From Tetmemena sp. SeJ-2015 (Eukaryota > Ciliophora > Spirotrichea > Sporadotrichida > Oxytrichidae): a DNA stretch of 64,000 bases. Position 1 is the stretch's first letter. Every line of letters begins with the position of its first letter. The notes under the pieces were generated by a model. It searched no databases and was not told where the DNA came from. It saw only the letters and a program-made list of their open reading frames with translations. Below are positions 46,401 through 57,934 of this stretch, piece by piece. Made by a program: the position numbers and the translations under genes. The DNA is taken from positions 20,831 through 84,830 of the forward strand of contig JAJKFJ010022980.1 of the NCBI GenBank assembly GCA_027382625.1. The letters are read 5' to 3'.

Positions 46401-47065
46401 TAAGGGAGAAATTAAAGAATAAGCAACAAAACTGGATAGAGAGAGAAGGTCTATTTTAAGAATAAGTAGTTTAGCACCTAGTTTATTCTCCTTGATGAGA
46501 AGAGTTCCTCGTTTCAGTCTTCTCAAACTAATCAGTTTATAAATAATTTGAGATAGTTTGAATTAAATACTTAGATTTTATCCAGGTGAGTAACCAGATA
46601 TTGAATACGAGGAATAACTGGAACTCATCTATGCCAGGGGGCTCAGCCGGCGTCTAAAGTGGCGTTGGCTAGACTGGAAAAGGAAACTTCATGCGTGACT
46701 AAGACATGAACACCTCCAGCATATCACGACAGTTTCGAAGAAGCTCGCTTAAAGGTTCGATTGGGACCGAGTATCGGCATATCAAGCAGCAACTTCACAA
46801 CGAGTATGTTAACTAATCTCAATTAAAAAGTATGAAATATTTTGATTCTCTGGACATGAGCAGCTAGGTAAATAATAACAACATGAAAAGACAAAAACAC
46901 TAATCCAGCAAAAGTTTGATGGACGATCTCGCACACAGCAAGTCTAATAACTCTCTAAAGAAGGCCACTCAATCAGAATAGGATGAGGTTACTCCTATCT
47001 CAAATAAAAAAAGAGATTTGGAAAATGACTTAAACAAGCAACTTTCCTCCTTCTCTATATTATGA
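43469..47065 (+). CDS. Long hypothetical Q/N/S-rich protein, 5' part
   Basis: Starts MSKIKFISYPYSNNHNQ. Many short introns separate exons such as ASESEESSNNFTLQPGSSFN, SREIFDNEKLTQSINFLYSQ, GKISEGKNMKKRYLQMLLSA and VRKSIVKALNEKIRIKNK. A Q-rich tract with little structure follows (about 46250-46600) up to KKRDLENDLNKQLSSFSIL at TGA 47063. The inverted repeat begins 18 bp later and coding resumes after it (48092), so this gene and the next may be one. The helical segment around 44620-44815 is the best-ordered part. No known family. Confidence 0.5.
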
Positions 47066-47151
47066 ATACTTATTTGCTATAATAAAGATGAATTGCAGAA
47101 ATTGAAGCAGATATCTAAATGTGCACTAAATATATGACATATAAGGTGTCC

Positions 47152-47433
47152 TCAAAGCTCAAGTGGCTCAGTGTTTTGGCTCTCTCCTAGGTATTCTATG
47201 AGCATTTTACTGATCCTCTTCAGGTTCTCTCTCTTGATTCTGCATGAGTTTCGAAAAGGGCTTTCCAATTCTTCCGAGATAACACATCTGCTCAATACTG
47301 CAAAGCACAAGACCTCTCTACAATTCGTTTCATCTGCTTTTATCTCTCTGAGGTAGTCAAAATGCTGATAATTCTGTGTTTTTAGTATTCAATGCTGTAG
47401 TCTTGTTCACTCTGCTTCATTGGTGTCTTCCAT
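47152..47433 (-). CDS. 93-residue hypothetical protein, left-arm copy
   Basis: Exact mirror of the ORF at 47713-47994. Starts MEDTNEAE-UGA-TRLQH-UGA, then ILKTQNYQHFDYLREIKADE and ends LIEYLGESQNTEPLEL. It needs two UGA codons as Trp. Small, mixed-charge helical protein with several Cys; no family recognised. Confidence 0.5.
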
Positions 47434-47712
47434 TCTTAATTGCTGAAATGATTATTAAATTGAGAAACTTAATTACATTTAGTTATTTAGTCTTAAAATT
47501 AATTAAGAATTAGCAAACAACAATTAAGACTCTGATTAAAAATTTTAAGATGTCTAATAAGCCTTTTCTTTAATAGAGATTTCATTTAAGAACTACATTA
47601 AGACTGTTTGCATTAAAACATTAAGTGTTTTAAGAATTCTTAATTAATTTTAAGACTAAATAACTAAATGTAATTAAGTTTCTCAATTTAATAATCATTT
47701 CAGCAATTAAGA

Positions 47713-47994
47713 ATGGAAGACACCAATGAAGCAGAGTGAACAAGACTACAGCATTGAATACTAAAAACACAGAATTATCAGCATTTTGACTACCTCAGAG
47801 AGATAAAAGCAGATGAAACGAATTGTAGAGAGGTCTTGTGCTTTGCAGTATTGAGCAGATGTGTTATCTCGGAAGAATTGGAAAGCCCTTTTCGAAACTC
47901 ATGCAGAATCAAGAGAGAGAACCTGAAGAGGATCAGTAAAATGCTCATAGAATACCTAGGAGAGAGCCAAAACACTGAGCCACTTGAGCTTTGA
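47713..47994 (+). CDS. 93-residue hypothetical protein, right-arm copy
   Basis: Same protein as on the left arm. UGAs at 47737-47739 and 47755-47757 are in frame with ATG 47713; the terminator is TGA 47992-47994. The Cys-containing centre is CREVLCFAVLSRCVISEELE. The intactness of both copies could reflect selection or simply arm homogenisation. Confidence 0.5.
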
Positions 47995-48091
47995 GGACAC
48001 CTTATATGTCATATATTTAGTGCACATTTAGATATCTGCTTCAATTTCTGCAATTCATCTTTAATTGGCATTGATTTTTATGATCGAATAG

Positions 48092-49786
48092 CCTTAAAGC
48101 TCTGAAAGAAATTCCTAATTTAAAAGAAACCTAAAGTCCCACTATGGTTAAAGATGAGACTCCAAAAATGACAGGACTAGGGAATAAGGATCTGGAAACT
48201 CTACTCCCAGAGATCTCCCTCACAAAGATTAAACCTCAGCCTTTTTAAAACAAAGTTAATCAGCTGAAGGCAAAACTTTCTAAAGTTGCCAAAGCAAACA
48301 ACGAACAAACAGCTTAAGATAATCCACAGAGTGAAAAAATAAATACCTAAATTTCTTTTGCAAATACTGATGAGGTATCTTCTATTTACAAGCCTATCAA
48401 CATTTTCATAGCAGGTAATTTAATATCTTTGATGAATTATAAACACACGAACAATCGTCTTAGATAAAATCGCAACCTAGGGAATCTTTATAAACAACGT
48501 GAAGAGGGATACAAATCACCATCGACATGTCAGTCTTGGAATTTTATAGGGAGCTGGAAATGGAACTCTCAAGCTCTTGGAGGGTAGAGTCTCTGATCTA
48601 AGTAGTGAGTTCAACTATAAGCATATGTATTATAATTATAATTGTTGTTTATGTAAGACTCAGGCCTCGATTCGAGAGAGGGCACTTCCTTGATTGATAA
48701 ATCCAATTACTAAAGCCAAAAATCTTTAGAAAGATTCAAACTCATTAGAAGGGGAAGTGCAATGCAAGATGCACCTGACATCAAGGATAGTCTCATTAGA
48801 GAAGAGGAGGAATATAAGACTGCTAATAGCTTGGGCTAGTCTTTTCAACCTACGAACATGAAGAATAAGCCAGCAGGATTTAGAAGTAACAAGGGCATCA
48901 ACCATATTAGATTTATTCAGCGACTAACTGTCTTTATTTCCATAAAAAAAATTTTAAGGGTTTAATTTAAGGCCAACCCCTTTCAAACTTTTAAAATATT
49001 TTTAATATATGTTTTCTCTCCTTATAAGCTTACTATGATATTCCGATAAGCCACAGCTACGAAACCAACTCAGAGTAAGTGGCTAGGGTGATGCTGCCCA
49101 TGCTTGGGTAAAGTAGGTAGAATATAAACAACTCCCCTCAGCCAGGTGCAAACCATATCCTGAGTTACAACTCCTCCCTTGATTTCAAAGTGAGTTACAA
49201 TGTGCTGGAGAGCTACAGAAGAAGAGTGTAGGAGGAAAGCTCAAATGAGTACACTCTGGCAGCCAGCTCAGTCTAGAATGGGATGATGGTTTAGGGAGGG
49301 AATAATCTCTCTAGTGAAAATTCAGTCAAGGCTTTTGCAGGAGTCATCACTTCTGTGATAGTGGGTAACAGTAAGCACCCTCCTAATATGTAGGGGCTTT
49401 CCTAAGCCATCCAAGACAAAAATAGAAAGTACTATGGATCTAAGGTTCCAAACCGTTAGAGTCAATTACAAAAGTCTAGGCAGCCTGATTTGAGCCAGAG
49501 TGTGATGATAGTTGGCACAAGCAATGCCATCAGCTACTACTAAGATAACTTTGTCTCAAGCTAGATGTAACTATAATAAAACTAGAAGAAAAGAGATAAG
49601 AACTAAGCAAGCAGCTCACTAGGAGAGATTGAAAGAAATTTAGATGCGAGAGGAAAGTAGAATTAACCACAGCCCAAAATAGGTATTGATGTGCCAACAA
49701 AGTAGCAGATAAACACTAAAATGCCAAGTAGAGAGGCTTTTGTAAAGAGAGATCAAGGGGTTTAGAAGAGAGATTAAAATGTCTGA
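48092..49786 (+). CDS. Hypothetical Q/S-rich protein, likely 3' part of the 43.5 kb gene
   Basis: The frame LKALKEIPNLKETQSPTMVK resumes 28 bp after the inverted repeat. It continues TKIKPQPFQNKVNQLKAKLS, then (after introns near 48415-48660 and 48925-49020) LDSREGTSLIDKSNYQSQ, AYYDIPISHSYETNSEQVAR, MMVQGGNNLSSENSVKAFAG and a basic Q-rich tail ending KRDQGVQKRDQNV at TGA 49784-49786. If one TA-bounded repeat is removed, this frame matches that of the upstream exon. No family recognised. Confidence 0.5.
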
Positions 49787-49851
49787 TTATAGAAATTTAA
49801 ACAGTTAATTTCATATTTTATATTATGATAATCTTTGCCAGGTCTTTTTCT

Positions 49852-50242
49852 TCAGTCAATTCTGAGAGGTCTGTCTATTATTTTCCTAATCTTAATTGAC
49901 TTAAATATAAATGATAGATCTTAATTAGCGTCTTATAACTCAGCCTCTGCGAGTTCTACTTCATTCTATTCTTAGAGTATTTAGTCTACCTCTTTTTGAA
50001 TCTCTGCGGTTTCCTAAAGCTGCTGTCTTATCTCTTTTCTGTACTCAAATAATTAGACAAATATATTCTTCTCTATCATAATTTGTTGACTCTTCAAGGT
50101 ATTGATCGCTGCTAGTTCCCTCGATTTCAAAGAATTCAGAAACTACTTCTCCCCAGAATTTGAACTCATCTAGTGCCCAAATGGTTGCGTCTCCCAGTTT
50201 ATCAGATGCGTACCAGAGCCCATTCTTCAAGTAACTTGCCAT
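49852..50242 (-). CDS. Small hypothetical protein
   Basis: Starts MASYLKNGLWYASDKLGDAT and continues WALDEFKFWGEVVSEFFEI. An intron near 50040-50055 leads to an acidic coiled segment (QQLQETAEIQKEVDQILQEQ; NEVELAEAELQDANQD) ending near TGA 49852. Convergent with the preceding gene and divergent from the methyltransferase. No family recognised. Confidence 0.5.
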
Positions 50243-50348
50243 GTTTTAAACTTAATAATTTAATTAGTGCAATCAAATACTTAAGAAAAAAGTCTTCTCT
50301 CTCCTTGATAATAATAATTAAGCAGCAGTTTAATACCCAACAATCATA

Positions 50349-51885
50349 ATGGAAAGTTTGAGCAACAATCAGAGTCAAGACATTACAAAATAAAATTATT
50401 TCAAACAAGGAGAAGGAGAATAGTGACGATAAGAATAGCAACCAAGCGAAGTGAGATAAGATCAGTAGTAATAGTAGGAAACTGTTGCTGATCTAGGTCA
50501 AGCACAGACTGAAAATATTTTATAATAAAATTTTTTTTAAATTTATAAATGGGAAGAAGCACTGCGTGTACTTCCAATGGGAGGATACCATGACAGAGGA
50601 GGCCTAGTCCATTCTCCATCAAGAGCGCAATTAGATGTCTGAGACCATGTACCAAAAACTGGAGAGAGAGGCTAGAAAGAACTGGGACATCTTCTACAAG
50701 AATAATAAGACTAACTTCTACAAGGACAGACACTACATCAAGTTTGAGTTCCAGGAGTTGGTAGCCATGGTCGATAAACTAGACCTACTTGAAGGAGTTC
50801 AAGTCACTAGGGAAGAAGTACCGGATGTGACAGCGAATACAGAGGGTGAGAATAATCAGGAATAGAAGATAGAAGAGGAAGAGGAAGAGGAGGAGAAGAA
50901 AGAGGAAGAATTGAAGGTTGAGGAGAATAAATAAGCGGAGGGAGTATTTGTAAAAGTGAAGAAAGAGAAGATAAAGCGCAAAGAGATAGTCGTCAAATTC
51001 ACAGGGGAGGTGCAACGCAAACTCAGGCTTTTGGATGTGGGATGTGGAGTTGGCAATCAAATAATCTGACTGTCATCTTTCATATCTTTTGTAGTTAGAT
51101 TGATTTGAGAATGGGTTATATCCTCTTTATAGAGAATTCCAGCATCGACTTGTAGTTAACTGCTGCGACTTCTCACCCCGTGCAGTCAACTTTGTCAAAG
51201 GTCATGAACTCTACAAGGCAGAGGACATTGATGCGTAGGTGTGTGATTTAGTGAATGAAGAGATACCCTTTGCCCCTAACTCAGCAAACTTTGCGATCAT
51301 GCTGTTTGTAATGTCAGCCATCTCCCCTGAGAACTTCCACAAAACAGCCAAGAAGCTTTACGACTAGATGCTCTTCCATGAATTGTTGTAAATAGAAGAT
51401 TTATTTTTCTTCTATGAAGAAAGTGAGGAGAGTAAGGAGGGTGAGGTTGGAAATGGGGGTATTCTATATTTCAGAGACTATGGCAGGTATGACCTCGCTC
51501 AGCTTAGACTAGCCTAAAGGGGAAATTAGAAACTCAAAGATAACTTTAAACAAGATAATTTTGATTAACAATCGTAGTCTGATAATATTTGTATAACTTC
51601 TACATTCGCTCTGACAAGACAAGAGCCTACTATTTCACGACAGAGGAGGTGCAAGAGATATTTGAGTCGGCTGGTTTTAAAACTCTAGAAAACGATTATC
51701 ACTACAGACTAATTGAAAACCGCAAGGACAACAAGCGAATGCACAGAGTCTGGATTCAAGCCAAGTTCCAAAAGACAAGGACACATCTGCCACCTCAGCA
51801 AACAAGCACAGACACTGTAAATTAGCAAATTGAAGTACTTCTATCTTTAATTTTGAATTAGCAAGAGGAAAGAGATCTTCTATGA
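50349..51885 (+). CDS. tRNA (m3C32) methyltransferase, METTL2/METTL8 family
   Basis: SAM-dependent enzyme that makes 3-methylcytidine at position 32 of certain tRNAs (established for METTL2/METTL8). N-terminus MESLSNNQSQDITK, Q-rich, with one in-frame UGA at 50424. The family block RKNWDIFYKNNKTNFYKDRH (50676-50735) follows, then an acidic insert (about 50860-50930). Motif I is LRLLDVGCGVGNQ (51020-51060); later blocks are CCDFSPRAVNFVKGHELYKA, DLVNEEIPFAPNSANFAIML-FVMSAISPE, LYFRDYGRYDLAQLRLAQRG and NFYIRSDKTRAYYFTTEEVQ. It closes with HRVWIQAKFQK. Order and spacing match the animal enzymes. Introns near 51061-51105, 51116-51157 and 51545-51588. Confidence 0.88.
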
Positions 51886-52204
51886 TTAAAGCATCAAACT
51901 TAATTAAGGTGACTATCAATTTCATTATTCATTGTATCTATCTCAAGAAAATATAAGTACACATGAAAAGTAAATAAGCAAAAGGAAAAAAACAATGAGT
52001 CTACAAGAACAGCTGTGATTAAGTTTTAAGAAAGTGAGCAAATAAAATTTTGTTCCAAATATAAATCTGAAATAACTGTAGATTGCATAATATTAAGCGA
52101 GTGACTAATTAATTAATCTTGAGGTTGAGTAAATAAGTAATTAGTGTGAGTGATTGTATAAATATTACTCAACAATTAAATTAGAGATTTTATTAAGAAA
52201 AATC
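51886..52204. other. AT-rich intergenic region
   Basis: No frame with codon bias; 5' flank of the next gene. Confidence 0.45.
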
Positions 52205-54926
52205 ATGGGCTGTTGTAAGTTAGTCGGAGAAAAGAAAACTAACAAGGTCTTTGGCGCAGGATCCAATAAAATTCATAAAATATGGTATTCATTAAAGGAA
52301 GTGAAGCTGGGCAAACCAAAGGGGCGCCTCAAAACTTTGAGACCATGGGGAAGGTGAACGACCCCTCCTTTAAAAGCAACCTCACACCAGCTGGAAAGCA
52401 GAACCAGCAATTGTAAATGCAATAAATATTATTTTTATTATTTTGCAAACCCACCACAACAGCAATAAAACGGTAGTTATAGGAGTTGATCCTGGAGTTA
52501 ACAATCAGTATAATCAATAAAACATGTTTTCATATCACCATGTGGAGACGTAGTAGGCTTTAATGAATGGGGATACGCAGCGCATGCAACTGGGATTTAA
52601 CGACATAGAAGAGGAGAAGAAGAATGCAGGAGATCTCAAGCTCAAAGCTGGCTCGAATAGAAAAGAGAAGCACTCTAAATTTTATGTTGATGAATAACGG
52701 AGGGGCTGGTGAAGGGAATAAATAAGGAACGCAAGTCGGCAGTAACCCAGGTGCTTCCACTGCTCAGAGTTCTAATCTACCCTCACATGGAGCAATTACT
52801 AGTCCATCACAAAATAATTTTTTCTTTAAGTCCTCTTCAAGACACCAAAAACAAAGATAATTTGAAATAGCACGATTTATAATATATGGTTTAAAGATGA
52901 CAGAGGTTTTTCTCCAACTGGGATAGACCAATCAATTGATAAAGATGGGTGGGAATAGCAGAAACAATGGAGGTTTAGAGGAAAAGCCGACTGGCTAGCA
53001 GTCATCTTTTGTTCTTTCAGGTCCTCCCGTTGCAGAATCAATTAAAATTTCAATTACAAAATTTAATGTTTGAATAGAGAGATGAGCCTTTCAAGTTACC
53101 TGCAATCACAAGCATTAGGAGATGATCAATTTGGTTTATTTATTCTTAAGCAAATCCCATCGATCAATTGCCCATGATGAAGTGAGTGGAGGAAGAGACA
53201 AGAATTCAGAGCATACTTCTGCAAAGAAGTCAATTGCCCAAGAGTATTAAGAGAAGTAAGTCAGCAAACAAGAAATATAAAAAGAAGCACAGAGAATCAA
53301 AGAGGCAATTGGAACACACAGGAGTACTCTCTCCTTCATATGAATTATTTACTTATAGTACTGCAAGTCAGTAAAACATGCAGCTGAATGTCTAAATGGC
53401 ATCGAGCTACGTGGACAACCTACTATACATGTTCTCACCTCCCCCATCCCAGTCAGTGGCCAAGCTGCCTCAAAGTAAGTAACTTGAGCAACCCATTCAT
53501 GAAGTTGACTCGAGGTTGGAGACTAACAACAACACACAACATGTGCTCAGTGCTGCAGATCTCAGAGGAGAATTTAATATATTTTTTAAAATAAGAAGAG
53601 CAACTTGACAGTTAACAGGCTCCTAGCTTTGCTGATTAAGAACTTCTAAATTTCTTTGAATTATACTTTTAACAAAGGGGAAGCGTAAGTGCTCTCCCCA
53701 ACTAGACCTCTCATCGTTAATCATTGTCTGGCATCGTGCCTGTGCCTGTGTCTGACCATTATCCAGTGCATGTTGTGCATAAATCAGAGGTGACTTCATC
53801 TAAGCATTCAGCAAATGGAGAGGAAGCAAAGTTGAAGGACAGGATCAATGATGAACCAGAAAGCGAAGATAAAATCAGCGTCTCTCCAAAGCTAAAGCAC
53901 TCTCATATTCATACTTAAGCATTTTATAAGCTAAGCTCGCAGCAATTGTAAGGTGCAGTTGCTTAGGAGAAATCAGCTCCTCATCCTCACTAAGAGAAGA
54001 TCATCTCATTCTTAATTTTAATTGAAGACTGCTGCTGCACACGTGGATGTTGACTTAAAGAGTGCTCAAGACTTTATTACAAAGCTACTTGGCTCAAGCA
54101 ACTTTGACTATGATATTCATCCTAAGAAGAAAGAGCAGCAAAGAGGAATACCATCTGTAGCTGCAGATAACAAAATTAAAGTTCTCATTTCATAATATAC
54201 CTAAGTCCTTTTTAAATGAGGCATTCATAGTCAGACCCCGCCAAGGAGTACGATGCTCCAACTTTATAAGTAGAGCAGGTTAACGACAATAGAACTGAGT
54301 CTGAGGTGCAGGCTGAGGTGGTTTAAGACTATCTGTCCGATTTGAGGAACTCAGTGCTTCGCACAGTCAGGAATAACTGAGAGCATTTCTTAAAAGAAAA
54401 GGCGTTTAAAATAGTGAATATTAATATGAATGAAAGACCAAAGAAGAAGAGCGAAGCTGATATTATAGTAATGCTGATATAAACTACATACATAATTATT
54501 GCGCAGAATAGCAAGTTTAAAATTAAGGCTTAGATTTTTCAAAGTTTATCTTCATTATAGTTGAGAATAGCTAAAAGCTTAGTTTATTATGATGATGGTG
54601 TGAAATGGACTTAATAAATTTAGTATTATAAAAAACATGAAAGTTTCCGGAACATAGAAAACTATGACGCTCTTTTTGTCAGCTACGTGTCTCGCTCTTC
54701 TCTAATTATAAGGTAATACAATGGAAATCTTCTCAAGCAATCATTTTCTAGGCATCTTTTAATATCAAAATCAAATAACCTGAATTCTCAAGATGCTTAT
54801 AAGATTATAGGAGTATAGAGTGATTGGGTGGAGGATCCTGGCTCAGTCCCTGAGATTGATCCTGCAATTTATAATAAGGACATCTTCGAAGACGATTTGG
54901 AGAGAAGTTCATTATTTGTTATATGA
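52205..54926 (+). CDS. Long hypothetical protein starting MGCC
   Basis: MGCCKLVGEKKTNK gives a candidate N-myristoyl (Gly2) and palmitoyl (Cys3/4) site. Later exons read RMQLGFNDIEEEKKNAGDLK, then across a 17-nt intron (52692-52708) GAGEGNKQGTQVGSNPGAS. Next come QLPMMK-UGA-VEEETRIQS (53183), MASSYVDNLLYMFSPPPSQS, VHKSEVTSSKHSANGEEAKL, SAQDFITKLLGSSNFDYDIH and LRTVRNN-UGA-EHFLKEKAF (54378). The last exon reads QSDWVEDPGSVPEIDPAIYN and ends at TGA 54924. Could be more than one gene. No family recognised. Confidence 0.5.
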
Positions 54927-55738
54927 AACAGATGCATCTATTTTGTTCTCGTTAGTATGCAAGCAGCGTGGACAAGTTCATGAGTGACATTCAGCCAAGT
55001 GACATGCTCACTGTGGAATTAGAGGGAGGCAAGGGCTCGCACTAAAACTTCTACATTAATGTCACCTCCTACCCCTCGAAGCTCAAAGTGGCTTACAGCA
55101 TCACCAGCCCAGAACCTGTCCCCATTAACTTCAAGGTAATCCTCATTCATTCCTTCACCTCACACTAATCTATAGGTGTTTGCTAACAACCCGAAGAATG
55201 AGATAATATTCCTGCACTAGAAGAATGAAGCCATTTTTGAATTGAACATCCACAGCGAGAAGCAGTTTGGAAGATATGGAATTTAATTCTTGAACCTTGC
55301 GGCTTCACACACTCAAGATATCACCTTCGCCTACAAATTATCAAATCTTGTACTTCTCTCTCCTATTCACTTTATAAATTGATAAAGAAAGAGCGCACTC
55401 AGTAAAGGGAAATCTAGGAAGAAGGGTATGAAGACATAATCAACGCAGAACCTTTAAGTGAAGAGGCAAGACTGTTCAAGGTATTGGAGCAAGTGAACCA
55501 AGACATGGGACATTTTATGACTGAGAATAAATTCCAAAACTTCCGCATGGAGGGCTACGTCAGAAGTAAGTCATCACAAGATAAATCCATATCTTAATTA
55601 AACTTTATTTCAGCTATGGAGAAGAGCACTTCAAGTAGCATCTACACTTCAGTGTTGGAGATTTTAATCATGGTTGGTCTGGGTGTGTTCCAAGTCTATC
55701 ATTTAAAGAGAGTGCTCGACAACAAAAGAATCATCTGA
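54923..55738 (+). CDS. p24/emp24-type GOLD-domain protein
   Basis: p24 proteins are ER-Golgi cargo receptors with a luminal GOLD beta-sandwich, a coiled coil and one membrane helix. Here FMSDIQPSDMLTVELEGGKG-SHQNFYINVTSYPSKLKVAY (54978-55100), FANNPKNEIIFLHQ and FGRYGIQFLNLAASHTQDIT form the GOLD part. ARLFKVLEQVNQDMGHFMTE is the coiled coil and VLEILIMVGLGVFQVYHL (55657-55710) the helix, followed by the short tail KRVLDNKRII, which lacks an obvious KKxx or FF motif. Introns at 55136-55176, 55350-55391 and 55566-55613. A signal peptide is missing from MKQMHLFCSRQYASS: the start overlaps the upstream stop, or the N-terminal exon belongs to the preceding gene across an intron (54920-54957). Confidence 0.68.
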
Positions 55739-56126
55739 TTGAGTGTTAAATTAGACTGTGTTATTTAAATTAAGGATTAACAATTACTTTAAATATACAC
55801 TCTTTATGAAGTTAGAAAATATTATTCATATCAGATAACTTAGAGAAAGAGCCACAGATATGGTCATCGCAATCTATTTAAAAAGAGTTAGAAACATTGC
55901 ATTCTCTTTTTCGAGATTTAAGAGAATAAATAAACCTTTTTTATTATTAAGTTGAGATTGAGAAGAGAGGTAGCCATGACTTGACTGAGGCAGGTAGCTG
56001 TGTAGTTTGTCTGAATATATTGCCAGTAGGAGATGTTGAACTAACTCTGTACTGCATTCTGCCAAGCTGCGTAGAGGTCACCTTGCCCATAACTACCTAT
56101 CCCACAATCCTTTTAAGCCTCCATGT

Positions 56127-57585
56127 TCAACCAATCTGTGGTCTAGCAGTTGGTGTAGTTGATTAAATAAAATACACTATGCAATGTCTATATTTGAGGA
56201 CAGTACGGAGTGATGAGACATATCTGTCTAGCTGATCTTGACTTGGGTAGGGGCATATTCCAATTCCAAGATTAGTGAGGTCTGGGTCTAGTGAGCAGTC
56301 GCAGTACTCATTTGCAATTACTTGATACTTGCCTAATTTAACAATTCCTCAAAATATTTAAATTGAATCTAATTTGTCAAGATACCAATACTGGCAAGCA
56401 GATGCAAAAGTCTTCGTGATGTTGCTTTACAAAGAAGAGAATTTAAATTAGATTGAATTGCATTGGAAAGGACTGGGGATGGCGAGTGTGCTCAGATCCC
56501 CATTTATGTTTGAGGAGATCTTGTCAATCTTGACGCAGGTGGATTATGTCCTGGCTGAGTTTACGACTGCAATTCCTGACTTGCAGTACTTTCCAGCTAC
56601 GAGTGCATTGTCTAACTGAGTTAGGGTGCTATCATAGATCACTCCAAACACTGTGTAGTCAGGCTGAGAAAACAGTTCCAAGCAACAATACAATATATAC
56701 TCACTTTATTTTTCAAAGCATTCAGTGGTTTTATTTCCTGGGTTTTTGGGGTAGCAGAAGTGGGTGTAATCGCACTCGAAATCCAAATTAAAAGACAGAT
56801 TTTAAAATCATTATCGCTAATTCGTAATAAGCATCTATATTGTGAGTCAAAATGTTTATGAGGATACTGCAAGAGCCACTGGAGAACATTTCCTTGCAAG
56901 TAGTCTCGAAAGGGAAAGATCGATCTGGGTTGCAAGCCAGTCTGACATCACACTCTAAATGAAAATAGATAATTGCTCTTCATGAGCGTGACAAGTCTCT
57001 CCCTTTTGCTTACCTACACATCTGCCAGTATCTGAATCGCACATGGTGGATAAGCACTAAGCACTCACGTCGCAACTCCTTCCGTTCTGTAGCTGCTGCT
57101 AGAAGACGGAAATATCCTCGCACCTCTTGGTTGTGTAACGATAGAACACTTGAGAATATTAACACTCACTTCAAATAATCCTTAAAACTAAGGAGAACTG
57201 TTCTTGACCTGAGTATTGAGATTTGAGATGTTTTGCTTTTAGAAGTAGACCCAGGCGTACTCTCCATCGACTAGATGGCACCACTAGTCAGCGGGACAGG
57301 CGAAAGTTTGAATTTAGGTAACTGGGCTATCGCCCGAGTGGTAGTAGCAGTAGTCTGCTCCAATAGGGTCAGTGCAGGTCAGTAGAGGGCACTGCACGTC
57401 TCCCTTTACAATTAAGCTCAACAAGCCGAGGCATGCACTCACTACTAGGAAGCTTATTGGTCTATAAATTAATATTTAAGACTATTTGAAATCTTTGTAT
57501 TAGGTTTTTAATTTGCAATCCGATTCCTTTTGGCAGGTTCTACTTACCTTTTAAAGATAGAAAGTGCTGAGTTCTAATTTTCCAT
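56127..57585 (-). CDS. Secreted cysteine-rich protein
   Basis: Exon 1 MENQNSALSIFKR is joined by a 90-nt intron to PISFLVVSACLGLLSLIVKG, a signal peptide or anchor. The ectodomain is Cys-rich: DVQCPLLTCTDPIGADYCYY, CPADQWCHLVDGEYAWVY, RCEDISVFQQQLQNGRSCDV..CLSTMCDSDTGRCV, ECDVRLACNPDRSFPF and ECDYTHFCYPKNPGNKTTEC. It then runs through VAGKYCKSGIAVVNSARTQS and NEYCDCSLDPDLTNLGIGIC. The 3' end is uncertain; open sequence continues to about 55880. Likely an extracellular or surface protein; no named domain. Confidence 0.6.
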
Positions 57586-57934
57586 GTTTTTTTTTATTAT
57601 CAAAAAGTATTTATTTGTACACAAAAGTTTGAATTCAAACTATAATTGTATAATGTGATATGCAAGAGAGAATAAGCTAAGTCCAAGTAGGAAAAAATAA
57701 TAAAATAAATCATCACTAATAGGGAGAATCTATACTTATTAACCTGCAACCAGACAACTGCCAAAATACCAACTATTATAGCCAAATTAAATTATCAATA
57801 ACATTCATTTACAATTTAATTACAATTTTAAGAATGAAAATATAACTTTTTAAAATTGTTGATATTAGCAAAGATACCAACTGATCTATCATAGAACCTC
57901 ATATTTAATGTACTTTTATGCATTTATTTTTTGA
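57586..57934. other. AT-rich intergenic region
   Basis: Upstream flank of the Cys-rich gene; no convincing frame. Confidence 0.45.

Larger units (their letters stand above)
47083..48063. mobile_element. 981-bp inverted repeat with TA ends and twin ORFs
   Basis: Left arm 47083-47511 and right arm 47635-48063 (429 bp each) are reverse complements with no mismatch seen wherever I compared them; the spacer 47512-47634 is 123 bp. Both outer ends are TA followed by AAGATG, consistent with a TA target. Each arm carries the same 93-codon ORF pointing outward. There is no transposase, so this is a foldback or MITE-like non-autonomous element, or an IES-like insertion. Confidence 0.85.

Noticed and set aside
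47171..47356. 61-residue hydrophobic ORF repeated in both palindrome arms
   Set aside because: Antisense of the 93-residue ORF, which has better composition and a proper start and stop.
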